NCBI RefSeq assembly: GCF_052857255.1
Contig: NC_135498.1
Coordinates: 91,582,757-91,646,756, forward strand
DNA from: Amblyomma americanum
Taxonomy: Eukaryota; Arthropoda; Arachnida; Ixodida; Ixodidae
Length of the DNA stretch: 64,000 nucleotides
Direction: 5' to 3'
The position numbers and the translations under genes were made by a program. A model generated the notes under the pieces. That model had not been told where the DNA came from and did not search any database. It was given only the letters and a program-made list of their open reading frames with translations. Below are positions 22,851 through 33,560 of this stretch, one piece after another; the stretch's first letter is position 1; the number at the start of each line of letters is the position of its first letter.

Positions 22851-23524
22851 ATTAGTGCGCGCAAATTGATTGCAAATGGTCTTTATAGCACACATTCTCT
22901 GCTACGCTCTATCAGCAGTGTATCTGCACAACGTATATAAAGGCTAAATCTCTTGCATCTGCCTGCTAACCCGAGTAGTTTTGGCAAGAAATGCTTTCAT
23001 AGTATGGCATTGTTCAAAGTTCCGCGAGGGACGCGATGACCTCGTCGCCAAGCATGGTTTTCCCACCGACGGCGAGGAATTTCGTGCATTGACCAGAGCC
23101 GGAGCCAACGGCATCTGGGAAAATATTGGCAAATATGCTATGATAGGTGACCTCTACAAAGCAATGTAAAGCGGGGCTACATCACCCATGCCGTCCCTTC
23201 ATGTATCAATAGACTCCTACTTTTCCCTTCCTGAACAACCTAATTCCCCTAAAAACGGCCTTGAGCCTTCCTTTCTAAATAAACAGCTTATTCATTCATT
23301 CATTTCATAAAAAGTTCACTCTGGAACACACATAAGTTTCAGCACAGTTTTGAAGACATTGTGCCGTGGCAGGTTTCAAAGCATACAGGAACATGGAAGC
23401 ATTCCAGTGCGTTCGGACTTCTACATATCACTGGTTTCAAAGAACAGAGAACCTGCTTAGTCCTTCAGGTCAGAGAAGTACGTTACATGAGGTGAAGAGA
23501 CAGTGCAATAAGAAAATTCTGTGT
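22851..23524. other. Spacer between the two transposon genes; probable retroposon tail
   Basis: No supported gene. AATAAACAGCTTATTCATTC followed by CATT repeats at about 23277-23305 looks like the 3' end of a plus-strand retroposon. A 62-codon frame at 22981-23169 is open but unrecognised. Confidence 0.4.
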
Positions 23525-24540
23525 TCATTCATCACCAGTGTGACCATTCATTTCCTTGACAAGCAGCGCAAGCCCATTTTGCCGGAGTGTACGCCTAAGT
23601 TTTGCACACTTTAGGTGATATGTTGCCTGACAAAGTGAGCATTCAACAACGTTCCCCGATTTAATGCATTTGCAGTAACATGTTTTCTTTGCATGTTCAA
23701 TTTCCTTGAAGATGTGCATTGACTGTAGCTCTCGGAATACATGCGTGGTTGAAAAAAAAATGTTCTGCCTTGGCTTTAGCATGTGCACAAAAGCTCTCGT
23801 CAAAGGTTATGATTTCTGTTGTCAGTGAAGATCCTGTGAACACCACAAAATATGCTTGACGCAGCCCAGTCAGAGCCATTTGGGCCTGCAGCTGCATATA
23901 ATATGCATGATTATGTCTGAGCTGCAAGCATTCATTCAGATATGCTTGTTTAGTGCAACTTTTTGTGAGTGAAGCACCTTTCATTGTTGCAGGACATTTC
24001 ACTCCTAGCACTTACTGTGCGCAGAATGCACAAGACACTATAGGACCTGGAGATGCACCAATGAAAGGCATACTCACCGCAATAAAAAGCCCACAGTGTC
24101 TCGTTCACATGTTTGGCGACTCGAGCTCGATGAATGCTTGCTTAGCATTTTTCTATCTTTCAGAGCCCCACCGCAAGTTGTAAACAGAGGTATTTTTATG
24201 TAAACCATAATTCCTGCAACAAGGTTGGCTGCACCAGTGCTGCATACTGCCATGCGGTGCAATAGAGAGGCAGTAATTCTGCCTCGACGTTCTTTTAACC
24301 ATCTCGGGGACCTTATCTGACCACGAGTGGACTCCTCAATTTGACTGCAGCATTCAGCTGTCAGCTGCACTTTTTTGGCTGTGTTCAAGTCAGTATCCTG
24401 GTAGAGTTCCCCAACAGGCAGTTTTACGGAGAGCTGCTGACCCTTGGCTGAAGGTACAGGGTCCTCGGCTGTTGTCTCGGGGGCAGAGTCAGTCTCTTCT
24501 CTGTCTGTTACTGAGGTCAGGGGCAAAGTGGTGCAATTTC
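23525..24540 (-). pseudogene. YqaJ-type nuclease and C-terminal PHD-like finger (transposon accessory protein)
   Basis: The exon begins after an acceptor (TGTTTTGCAG, AG at 24542-24541). The first frame gives IEESTRGQIRSPRWLKERRG then RITASLLHRM, the usual start of YqaJ domains (xRxxRITAS). Shifted by a frame near 24185 are LRWGSER (glutamate of the WGxE box), a stop, MPFIGASPGPIVSC and VLGVKCPA. The last two correspond to GASPDG and ExKCP, so the catalytic aspartate and glutamate are both lost. The next part is HAYYMQLQAQMALTGL and YFVVF. After another shift near a homopolymer run (23750) comes a Cys/His finger, CYCKCIKSGNVVECSLC then YHLKC. YqaJ proteins are RecB-like exonucleases or recombinases. 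Dead copy. Confidence 0.75.
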
Positions 24541-24687
24541 CTGCAAAACAGTATATGAATTAGTACTCTAGTTTTGACGCAGTCGCACCTGATTCTTTGA
24601 AGCAGGCTTATCACTGGAGTCCTTTATAGTGTTACTGATTTTCGGCACATAAGTAAAAAATTGTATCTGATATTCTTAGTTCCTTAC

Positions 24688-24822
24688 CTTCACTTGGTGC
24701 AGAAAGCTAGACAATTGCTCATCTGTGAAAGCAGGTACTGTGTGGGCGTGCATTTTGCTAACTTGAGACGGTCCATGGCCTGCTTTCGGCTTCAAAAATT
24801 TGATTTCGGAGACTGGTGCTGC
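24688..24822 (-). CDS. Internal exon of the SWIM-YqaJ protein
   Basis: A 45-codon exon with an acceptor (TTTTTGTAG before 24822) and a donor (GTAAGG after 24688). It encodes AAPVSEIKFLKPKAGHG and VPAFTDEQLSSFLHQVK, the linker between the SWIM and YqaJ parts. It joins the SWIM exon in phase. It does not join the next exon (24540) in phase, which points to an indel or a different splice site there. Confidence 0.6.
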
Positions 24823-24895
24823 CTACAAAAAGTTTAGTGCCTAGTTACTAATTTCCTGAAAAGCCCGCATGTGACAAAATGAAAGCAAAACTTAC

Positions 24896-25047
24896 TTTGC
24901 CTCCGTTTGATGCCTCAATCCAATTACACGGAACGTCGGTTCGGGATGGGTTGTTCAGGCCATGCTGAACATTTGCCTCGACACTAAACAAGAGTGCAGC
25001 CACGTGCGTGCAGCATTCTCCAAGACTTAAAGTTGTATTTAAAATGG
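24896..25047 (-). CDS. SWIM zinc-finger exon of the SWIM-YqaJ protein
   Basis: Encodes SLGECCTHVAALLFSVEANV and TDVPCNWIEASNGGK. The C-x-H pair is the second half of a SWIM finger (CxC...CxH), whose first half PCTCMTG lies in the upstream exon (25631-26058). The donor is GTAAGT after 24896. The acceptor at 25048-25049 is a fair match, but the phase with the upstream exon is not clean, so the original acceptor may be mutated. SWIM fingers bind DNA or protein. Confidence 0.6.
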
Positions 25048-25246
25048 CTTTAAAGATTAAGAAGTACACGAACAATAGTGAGAAATGTGGTAATCAAAAT
25101 AAATAAAAGAGTTTTGTGCAACAGAATATTACAGCTTAGGACCATGATTTTTCTATCCACAACACGCTTCACTTAGAATGAATGCACTCTATTCAGGCTG
25201 CCAAGGACAGGAGATGATCCGACCGATTAAAAAACAAATTGTCGAA

Positions 25247-25445
25247 CTGCTCCCACCGGCTGATTTGCCATTCGGTGGATGACGCCATGGTCACGGGTTC
25301 GATCCCCGCCAAGGCGGCTGTGTTTCGGAGGCGAACTACAAAAATACCTGAGTGCTCGTTGAAGAACTCAGGTAATATAAATTAATCGGAGCCCTCCACT
25401 TCGACGTCACGCATAGCCCGAGTCGCTTCCGGACTTTAAAACCCA
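25247..25445 (+). mobile_element. Second-type tRNA-derived SINE, diverged, in an intron
   Basis: A diverged tRNA-like head (GGTGGATGACGCCATGGTCA, box B GGGTTCGATCCC) is followed by GCGGCTGTGTTTCGGAGGCG, GGAGCCCTCCACTTCGACGT and CATAGCCCGAGTCGCTTCC. The body matches the SINEs at 42012-42255 and 57542-57780 rather than the Ruka-type copies. It sits between the N-terminal and SWIM exons. Confidence 0.65.
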
Positions 25446-25630
25446 ACAATTCACATACTGGTCCTGAAATGTTTTTTTTTACACAAGCTTGGCTGTGCAA
25501 GCAGTCGCGCCTTTCTGGTTTCTGTCGTGATATAAACAGGATTTTTGAAACTACGATCGCATTAGACGCGCGTGTGCGCACACACAAAACAACAGGTAGG
25601 GACTATGGCGTTTCGCTTCGCATTACTTAC

Positions 25631-26058
25631 CCGTCATGCAAGTGCAGGGAACACTTTCGACAGTTTAGCCGTCTTTCACGACGCACATAGCTTGGCACTG
25701 CTTGGACAGTGCTTGGCTGGCCTCTACCGTCACCGCAACGAGAACGATGGCGTCGCCGCGCTTTCCGGCCTTGAAGGACTTGAGCTGCTTCACCTTGCCG
25801 CTGATGGGACTTGTTGTATGCGTCTCCTATCTTATAACATTTAAACTGTTACCGTGTGTAAGAGCACACTCCTTCCACAAGGTACAGGTAAATATCTCCT
25901 GCTGTCACAGGGCGCAGATTTCTTGGTCCCGACGTGAAGGCGAACCGCACAACGTCATCATCAAGAGGATCGGGCAGCTCCTCGCCTACAGAAGAAAGCT
26001 TCGCCCGATATCGGCCCTGCGCCTCGGCATCGAGCTTCTTAAAGTAACTGCTGGACAT
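25631..26058 (-). pseudogene. N-terminal exon of the SWIM-YqaJ protein
   Basis: ATG at 26058-26056 starts MSSSYFKKLDAEAQGRYRAK, then VTAGDIYLYLVEGVCSYTR, an N-terminal region common in tick proteins of this architecture. A stop at 25851-25849 follows at once. The homologous reading continues after it (QFKCYKIGDAYN), then shifts to GKVKQLKSFKAGKRGDAIVL and PCTCMTG, the first cysteines of the SWIM finger. The exon ends at a consensus donor (GTAAGT, first base 25630). With the exons at 25047, 24822 and 24540 it forms one broken gene running toward the THAP transposase on the other strand. Confidence 0.65.
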
Positions 26059-26310
26059 AATTTGGTGCTACAAGCATACCATCACGGCACGCAACGAAAG
26101 CAAACACGAATTCTGCGGGTATCCAAGCCGTCCGTTCTCTCCGTTCCGCCGGATGCCTGGAAAACACTGCGTGAAACCCTACCGGAAGTCCTTTGCCGGA
26201 AATTGCATGTGAGCAGCCAAAGAGTGCCAGGCGCGCTTGTTTGTAAACAAAAAGGCGCATAGCCAACGTTTCGGAACCAACTCGGTCCCTTCTTCAGGGG
26301 TGACTAAAGT

Positions 26311-26332
26311 GCGCCAGCAGCAGCAGCAGCAG
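26311..26332 (+). repeat. Short CAG microsatellite
   Basis: GCCAGCAGCAGCAGCAGCAG, about six units, between the transposon gene and a LINE fragment. Confidence 0.8.
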
Positions 26333-26339
26333 GTTGCTG

Positions 26340-28680
26340 CCTTCACTCTACCTTTGTTAGCACGTGGCGCAGTCCCATAACACACGCAGCAGATGTGATA
26401 TTAGCAATGTGAGCGCCCAACCTCAGGTCTGAGGTCAGTGTGATACCGAGATAATAGAGAGTTTTAGCCCCCGCACGGTAAACACGGTAACTAATGCTAT
26501 ACTTACGGCAACTTCTACCGTACGGCAAATGTCGCTAGGCACTGCCTGGCAACGGTAGCAACGCAACGCGTTACCCTATTTGCTGTACGGGTGTCCGGGT
26601 AACCTAAAATGATCTCTTTATGGTGTTTAACGTTAGTTATTGATAAGTCGTTTATGGCGTAAGAAAAACGGGACGTTATTTCGTCTTATTACGGTCATAC
26701 AAGCGAATTTTTGCATGTTTACTGCCATTTGCCATGTAGTAAACCATTCGGTTCATTTTTTCAGTGAACTACTTAAAGTTTTCGAGGCTTTTAATTGTTC
26801 TGTAAAGAATGCAGCCATCTGCAAATAATTTATTACCGCAATAAATACCGTTGCTTATGTCGTTGATAAAAATCAGAAATAACAGCGTACCAAGGACTGA
26901 TCCCCGGGCAACTACCGTAGTAGAGGGAATTGTTCTGGATGGGAGATATATTCAAAAACTACCAACTCAGAACGATGTGACAAAAAAAATCTCTTAACGA
27001 AGAATGTAATTCCTCGATTATGGTCGCTAGTTGTTCTAGAAATTTATGGTGTTATACACAGTCGAATGCTTCGGAAAAATCGAGCATCGCAGTTTCTGTC
27101 TGTTACCATTGTTAACAGTAAGTGCTAGATCGTGTACGACCTCAGTTACTTGAGTAATGGTCGATTGTCCGCATCGACATCTATGCTTGTGAGATGTCAA
27201 TACACTATTTTGGTCTATAACAGCTATTAGCGAAAAAAGTTGGGCGCTGTTGCGAATAATGACTACAACAGCGGTTATATGCTTTGAAATGATATGTTCA
27301 AAGTTCTCCATCATGTACTTGTAAGAGAAATTGGTCACTAGCTTAAGGGTAAAGCAGTGTCCCCTAATTGAGAATTGCCATAATCTTTGCTAGATACAAA
27401 TATTCGGGCAATTCTGATGATGAATAAGCTTTAGAAAGATAATAGCGAGGTATCTGCTGCACCATTCCGCATATCTGTTTAAAAAAATATTCGGAATATT
27501 ATCCGGGTCGGCTCCTTCTTTCGTACCTAGTCTAAAAAAAGAAGATTAAAAATACCGTCATCAATAATTTTGGACATGTTAAGTATTTGTACGCGGCGTG
27601 ATGCAGGGGTCAGGGCTTGTATCGTTATCGTTAGTTAAAATTGAAAAGAAAAAAATCATTGCACATATTAGCTGTAATGGTCATTACCCTCTACAGACAG
27701 CCCGGAAGGCGCCTGTTTGAAAATGGTTGCAAATCTGTGTGGATTGTTTTTTCGAAAAGCTTGGAAAAGTTACATTGATACAGTGGTCTTTCGTTTGTTT
27801 CGTAGCTTCCTTGAGTTTTTCAACTGCGCTGCCTATAGTCCTTCCCCAACTTCCGCCTTTGGTCTTGATAGCACTGCGTGTCTCTCTTTACTTGACGCTG
27901 CGCGTGAATAACGTCGCTTGTGTTCCAAGGGTTATTTTAACTACACCTGTTATGGTTAGCGGAACGAATTTAGTCATATACAGTAATGTATCGCGTCTTT
28001 AAAACTAAGCCAAGCAGTACCTATGTCTGTAAATGTGTCTAATGCCGTAGCGGCAAGGCTATCGAATTCTTGAGTGAGTATGTAAGGGTTCTGGTGTCGT
28101 GTGCCTTTGCAAAATTGTTTATGGCAGGGGCTGGACAGCGGCATGTTATGGTGCACTCAAGAGGTAACTGACAAATTGGTATCCTGTGATCCGGGATGCA
28201 TCCGATTATGTGGGTTGCAACAAAATGAACGGGGAAATGATGACGGATTAGAATCAAATCAACAATATTTTTCTGCTGAGCCTTATACGCGTGTGGGATC
28301 TAGAACGATCTGATGAAGGTTAAAGTTTATCATCAAATTATTTGCCTCTTCTGAGATATCGATTGATCATTGGTGCTCTCGAACCATACTCATGGGGGAT
28401 CTTAAACTACCAGTTACCGACAGGTTGTCCAGTCAATAACTGGTCGGTTAAAATCGCCTATGACAATTATTCGACAGTAACAAGAATACCTCTGGAGGAA
28501 ATCTGAATTGCAATATACATAATCGTGACCAGAGGAAGGGCTTCTGTAGAAACTGCCGATAATGTTAGTATTGTTGCAAATGACTTTGCAAAAAAACGGC
28601 TTCAGCTACTTTAGGAATCATGACAAAGGGAATGACGTCACCACGACGGGGAGCATGATCTTTTCGGACGATTTCGTAGT
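26340..28680 (-). pseudogene. Degenerate CR1/Jockey-like LINE with RT remnants
   Basis: Minus-strand reading across frames recovers an RT in order. About 27500-27300: GPDNIP-like, then NFSYKYMMENFEHIISKHI (the SLTSxxxKxxEHIIxxxI box). About 27200: STITQVTEVVHDLA. About 26900: ARGSVLGTLLFLIFINDI and LFADGCILY, with glycine where the second catalytic aspartate should be. 26528-26343: YYLGITLTSDLRLGAHI. Sequence up to about 28680 appears to be the preceding part with an endonuclease remnant, seen only weakly. Many stops and shifts. Confidence 0.6.
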
Positions 28681-28711
28681 TTGATGGTGGCATTGGTTAA
28701 ATTCCCTGTCA

Positions 28712-28938
28712 TAGCGAAATTCCCCGACAAAGGATATCTCGTTCTAGCCAATGGCGTCACCCGATTCCCATTACCCTGCTAGCGTCACAATGCTGGGAGA
28801 AGCGCGACCCTGCAGGGAGGGGAGTATCTCTTTTTTTTTATCTGCACTCCCTGCTTTGTCACACTAGCAGAGTAATGAGAATCGGCCGACGCCATTGGCA
28901 GGAAGGGGGTCCTTTGACGGGGAAAAGCCGCTTCGTGC
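28712..28938. mobile_element. MITE with long terminal inverted repeats, copy 2
   Basis: Same family as 14956-15210: CCAATGGCGTCACCCGATTC and CATTACCCTGCTAGCGTCAC in the left arm, inverted in GAGTAATGAGAATCGGCCGA and CGCCATTGGCAGGAAG on the right, ending AAAAGCCGCTTCGTGC. The outer left arm is more diverged than in copy 1. Confidence 0.7.
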
Positions 28939-29007
28939 TTGAGGTATATCTGACTATTCTTTACCGCTGAGTAAGCCAACGTCCCCTAGTTGCACTGCGA
29001 ATCTTGC

Positions 29008-29360
29008 TTCTTTAGGTGACAAAAAATTTACAATGGTTCTCTCGTTTGGTTTCTCGCGCGAACAAATGTATCGTACATGCACTTCGCTGCTCACCTTTTT
29101 GGACTAGATGTCGAACCTTCGCATCAAGAAGTGTTCAACCTTGCTCTCGTCGCTCAAACTTGAAATTGCTGAATGCGTCGAGTGCCTCGTCAACGGCGAT
29201 GCTTAGCAGGAGCGCAACTATCGAATCCTCGCTTTTCGGTTTGTCTTCCAGTTATGACGCTCGCAGGAAGAGCTCAACTTCTGACTAAAAGGCCTTCACG
29301 ATTCCGAGATGTTCTTTGCCACACGCAGCGGTTCAGGTGACTTCAGCAGTTCCATGCTCA
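29008..29360 (-). pseudogene. Ty3/gypsy-type gag fragment
   Basis: In minus sense a start-like MELLKSPEPLRVAKNI is followed across frames by EVELFLRAS, EDSIVALLLSIAVDEALDAF and SNFKFE. After another shift comes KVEHFLMRRFD. The pattern resembles the capsid region of Ty3/gypsy gag proteins. At least two frameshifts and several stops are present. No LTR, protease or RT is adjacent. Low to moderate certainty, from pattern memory only. Confidence 0.4.
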
Positions 29361-30272
29361 GTCCGTCGCTTTCGATGATAGCCTGTCGTGGGCCACTTAT
29401 GACATCACCCAACACTTTGCAATAGTCTTGTGTTCGTCTTGTTCCGGTTATCATGCTGAGTCGGGGAGCAAGGGACAACAGCATAACAGGAACAAGACGA
29501 GCACACGATAATTGGAAAGTGTGGGGTATATTTCCTGCGAAGTGATGACGGCCCGGTCGCACCACACCCGTCAGCCACACAGACGCACCGTCATGTATGC
29601 GCCCGACACAGTCTCTAAATTGGCACCGAAATTCGAACTAAAATAAGCACAGCGGTGTCGCTATACTCGGCGGCGGATTTCTGTGGCTACGGAGGGGAAG
29701 CTACGAACGCGTCATAAGAGCGCACTTGTAGAAGCCTGGCTCCTCGCCTCCGTAGCTTCCGCCGCATAGCCACAGACCGATGCCCCTGAGTGTAGGTCCG
29801 CGCACGTGGTCGCCTTAGAAGGAGCCCAAAGCCTATTACCGGCTGCACGAATTTAAAAGCTGACGTAGGCTATATATATACAAGAACTACTAGCTTAGTA
29901 AAGAAATTAATCATAAAAAAGGAATCCATTAAGATGATGAGGACAATAAGTAAATGCGTTCACTTTTTTTCTCTCTTCGAACAGGACGCGTCATATTTGT
30001 TTGTTATAATACCACTGTAATTCTAGCGCCCTCTCTTTGTCTTGTGGACCAGCCAGCCCGCCTATAGCGATGAAACAAAGTGTATGCAGGAACATTTTCG
30101 CTTACGTGGAGGCAGCAGCGATGGTCTAGCATTGTCGCCGCCCTACTTCTGCAAGCGCCTCTGCACATCGTGGGTTATCTGTGCGTGTCAAACATTTTCC
30201 ACTTGAAGCTGTGTTGGTTTAGGTAAAACTCACCGTTAAAGCAAAGCGAAGGCGGTGAGCGCACGCCGAGAA
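29361..30272. other. No recognised gene; short inverted repeat at 29675-29775
   Basis: TCTGTGGCTACGGAGGGGAA at about 29680 is inverted in CCTCCGTAGCTTCCGCCGCA and TAGCCACAGA at 29749-29778. This is possibly the end pair of a small element. Nothing else recognised. Confidence 0.4.
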
Positions 30273-30653
30273 TTACCCTCTCTCACGCGGTCCGACGATG
30301 CTGTCGCTGCGCCAAGTGGTGGTGTGTTCTGTGTGTGCCCACCTCCATACGTAAACCACTGAGGACAAAACTTTCCGGAATGCATTCCCGGGAACAACAT
30401 CCGGTAGCCCCGTTATTAGTTGACTAAAGGGAAACTTTGCGGAAGTGATATGGGCGGACTTACACTCTCCAGTGTGGTGCAGTGAAAGCAGATGTTCGTT
30501 GTCAGGCGGGACACCAATGGACCTATAGATCGGTTTTGCTGCATCCTGGAGACTTTTATCCCCTATAGTAGATTGCTCTATAGTAGAAGGCGTTGCATTC
30601 TGGAAAGCCTTCTGTCCGTTCTTTTTGGGAATGTTTTGGTTACTGTGTCGCAT
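30273..30653 (-). CDS. Unrecognised 126-codon reading frame
   Basis: ATG at 30653; the product has a polar N-terminus (QNIPKKNGQKAFQNATPSTI) and no signal peptide, membrane segment or zinc finger. It lies just before the 3' end of a truncated RTE-type LINE. I do not recognise it. It could be a decayed transposon exon or chance. Confidence 0.2.
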   Translation of the reverse strand: MRHSNQNIPKKNGQKAFQNATPSTIEQSTIGDKSLQDAAKPIYRSIGVPPDNEHLLSLHHTGECKSAHITSAKFPFSQLITGLPDVVPGNAFRKVLSSVVYVWRWAHTEHTTTWRSDSIVGPRERG

Positions 30654-30722
30654 TTTACGCTACAGGGATAGTTAAATCTGCTCGGGGGTTATTACCGGCG
30701 GATAGTTATAAGGATGGTAGTT

Positions 30723-31110
30723 TTCATCATCATCATCGTCAACCTGACTACACCCAGTGCAGGGCAAAGGCCTCATCCATGCCTCTCCAATTAAGTCTGT
30801 CCTTTTGCCAGCTGCGCCCACCCTATGCCTGCAAACCTCCTAATCTCATCATGCCACTTAAACTTTCTGCCCCCCCCCCCCCCCCTCTGCTACGTTTGCT
30901 TTCTCTTGGAATCCACTCCGTTAACCTTAAGGACCAGTGGTTATCTTCCATTCGCATTACATGCCGTGCCCAAGCCTATTTCTTGCTCTTTATTTCGGCC
31001 AGGATGTCATTAACCCGCGTTTGTGTCCTCACCCACCGGCGTTTGTGCCCTCACATTACGTCTATCATTTATCTTTCCTAACCTCGCTGCATTGTTTTGT
31101 ATGGATTTAA
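30723..31110 (-). mobile_element. RTE-type LINE, short 3' fragment
   Basis: Homologous to 48806-49170 of the larger RTE copy, e.g. AGGACCAGTGGTTATCTTCC and TTGGAATCCACTCCGTTAAC. It ends in the CAT/TGA trinucleotide repeat typical of RTE 3' ends (30727-30742). It carries only the last part of the ORF with an extra run of C at about 30870-30888. 5'-truncated and inactive. Confidence 0.8.
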
Positions 31111-32040
31111 TAAAACACTGAATTTGCTTCAAAAGTGACGTCACATTCAGCTGATTCTGTTCATGCTGGGCACGGCGCTAAGGGGTTCCGCGCTGCTTTC
31201 GCTGTTTAACGCGGCCTTAGAGGAACATTTGCCCGTCTTATCATATCCGTCTTCAGCAACAAGTAGTTACCGATGCGATCATATGCGACTCTTTGCATCT
31301 CTCAATTCAATCGCCTCAGACGCACATTCAGCAGCCTCAAAGCGGACATCTAGAAGCGCAAAACGAACGATCGGAATATGAGGAAAGTGAAGAGATCGTC
31401 ATCGATATGAAGTAAACAAATTTCGGCGTGCACTTGTGCAAAATAACATTTTTTATCACAGAGAGAAAATGCATACAGCAGAAAACAAGCACAATCCATT
31501 CTGCGCAGTCGCCGCTAAGTCATAGGTTAATTGGATGACCGCAGAGCCCGCCGCTGGCCGCCGCGGTGACGACGACACTTGCATCGCGAAATGGCACTTC
31601 AAGTAGTAGTTCAGCCACCGGAGAGCGCCGCAGAAATCGTATACAGCCGTTCTGATCAGTTGACACACCCTCGCCAATGCTGGCCACTTCTGCAGATATA
31701 TACAGGAACTGCGGCAGGAACACGTCCTGATGTCTCGATCCACTGAAGCGGTGGTTCCTTAGATGCATGTCAACGTGTGGACGCGTGCGAGCAGCAGGAC
31801 CCTGCAGCCATACACGAACATAAGACGCTTCAGAAAAACCGAGCGGACTTTATTATCACATCTGCATTATGGTTGTTGTTTTCGTGCAATTACAGAAGCA
31901 GTCCTGAAGAGCGCATGCAAAGCTGGCTGTAAAGGACGCAATAAAATACCGTGAAAAGGTGTGCGTGCTATTAAGAAGCCGCGAGAGAGAGGACGCAGAG
32001 CAAGCAACGTACGCTCATAGATGACAGGCGGGCGTATACA
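31111..32040. other. No recognised gene
   Basis: No domain, RNA or shared repeat noticed. Frames at 31456-31768 are open in two minus frames without recognisable content. Confidence 0.4.
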
Positions 32041-32042
32041 GT

Positions 32043-32190
32043 GGGAAAATGAAAATTGGTTTTGGAAGAAAGCAAATGGCGCAGTAATTGTTTCACATAT
32101 ATAGGTGGACACCGGAAGAGCGCCGTAAGGGAAGGGAGGAAGGCGGAAGTGAAAGAAGAACGAAAGAGGTCGTATACAGAGGGCCCTTCA
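32043..32190 (-). mobile_element. Tick SINE, 3' part only
   Basis: Minus-orientation tail (AAAATGAAAATTGGTTTTGG, AATGGCGCAGTAATTG, GGTGGACACCGGAAGAGCGC) ending in the GAAAGAAGAACGAAAGAGGT segment. The body and head are missing. Confidence 0.75.
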
Positions 32191-32369
32191 CGTACTTCAG
32201 GAAAACTTGGTCCTGGGCTACTTTTTTCTGCATGCAACCGCAGGGAACTATACGGAAGCAAGACACAACATACGTCAATGCGATGATGTCTGCCGTTTTA
32301 TGTTTCTATGGCTGTCTGGTTGTTCTACTTAAGTTTTAAAAAAGCCGCCTTCGCCCTTGCTTTTTATAG

Positions 32370-32630
32370 CAAACCTGTATACCTCTACCGTCCAAGACAA
32401 CTGTCGTGTTGTTGGCGTCGTCAGCAAGGAAACGCCAGGCTAGAGAAAAACCATAAAACAAGCATCAAAACCACATGACGGATGATAAGGTGCGTGTGAA
32501 CAATGGGAGCACCGTCCGACGCGTTCCGGTCAACATTAGGTTTGCAGCTAGTTCGAAAGGGGTTGACGTCATTTGAAGCCCTCGTGTGAAGTGCAAACCG
32601 CATAATGAATGATAACGGCAGCGGCGCATA
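32370..32630. repeat. Dispersed repeat of unknown class, copy 2
   Basis: 32380-32480 is the uninterrupted inverted form of 8042-8400. 32513-32625 (GCGTTCCGGTCAACATTAGG, AAAGGGGTTGACGTCATT, GAAGTGCAAACCGCATAATG) matches 35393-35500 in direct orientation. No coding capacity. Confidence 0.55.
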
Positions 32631-33142
32631 ACTGGCTAAAATATTATAAAAGTAAAAAAAAGTATTTAAATAGTTGGAGGACGCTTAAGCTTTGTCTTTA
32701 AGAGAGGTGGTGGTGAAAAGCATTTATTTAGCTATATATACCGAGGGGTGCTCGGTCAGAGACACCTAGTGGAGCTCGCCGCTTACAATACAAGGCGGAG
32801 TCCCTCATTCCGACTGAAAGATGTCGGCCACCTCCCCACAGAATGAGCAGCGGCCGTCGAAAGAAGAATCAAAGCGCTCGAGAACGGCCAGGCACCGCAG
32901 GGTGTTGTAAGGAGCGCAAGGAGAGTTCGTTCGCCAGCTTTACCCAGTCCCTTCATAGGAACCGGGTAGCGCCGGTGTCCGGCACGATAGTGCTCAGTAA
33001 TATCGTTAAACGAAAGAAGAGGGCTGTGATCTAGGTTAAGGTCCTCCCAAAGAACGCCTCGTGCCCGGTAAGTGAGTGCGCGGGCTGCCTCATGGGTGGA
33101 TTCGTTACCTGGCATGTCTTGGTAGCCGGGGACCTATATGAT

Positions 33143-33560
33143 TCAGCGATGAGTTGGATGGCAGTCGCAAGTACTGTGGCGAAGAATTTGGTAAGCAAGT
33201 GGAATGATCCAACCGAACTCAGAGTTACGACAGTCTCCGCGAGAGCCAGTGAAGATGAATTTAGAGTAGCGATGGGAGGCTGCGAGGACGATCGCCACCT
33301 CCTCCGCATGAGTTGAGCTGGGCGTTCTGAACGAGAGGCCGTCCACCTGTTTTCCCTCGTGTATGACTGCAGCCATGCACCATTCCCCCCTGGAGAGGTA
33401 GGGGCCTGCAATGTCGACGTAGAAGACGTGTTTCTTTGAGCCATAGTGGCGGTGCAGGCCATCCACCCGCGCCTTGCATGCGCCGGGCATTATGGTCGTC
33501 TTTGTTCATCTTAATTGGGAGGGGTCGAATGTAGAGGGCGCGTCTCCACTGTTCGGGCAC
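33143..33560 (-). pseudogene. RNase H domain remnant of the LINE
   Basis: Across two frames: FYVDIAGPY (position of the first catalytic aspartate), AAVIHEGKQVDGLSFRTPSS, then HAEEVAIVLAASHR (catalytic glutamate region). This order is that of the RNase H of I-group LINEs. The next aspartate-bearing part (TGSRGDCRNSEFG) is altered and the frame is broken. Confidence 0.6.

Noticed and set aside
25702..26262. 186-codon plus frame
   Set aside because: It is antisense to the N-terminal exon of the SWIM-YqaJ protein, whose minus-strand reading has recognisable residues and splice sites.
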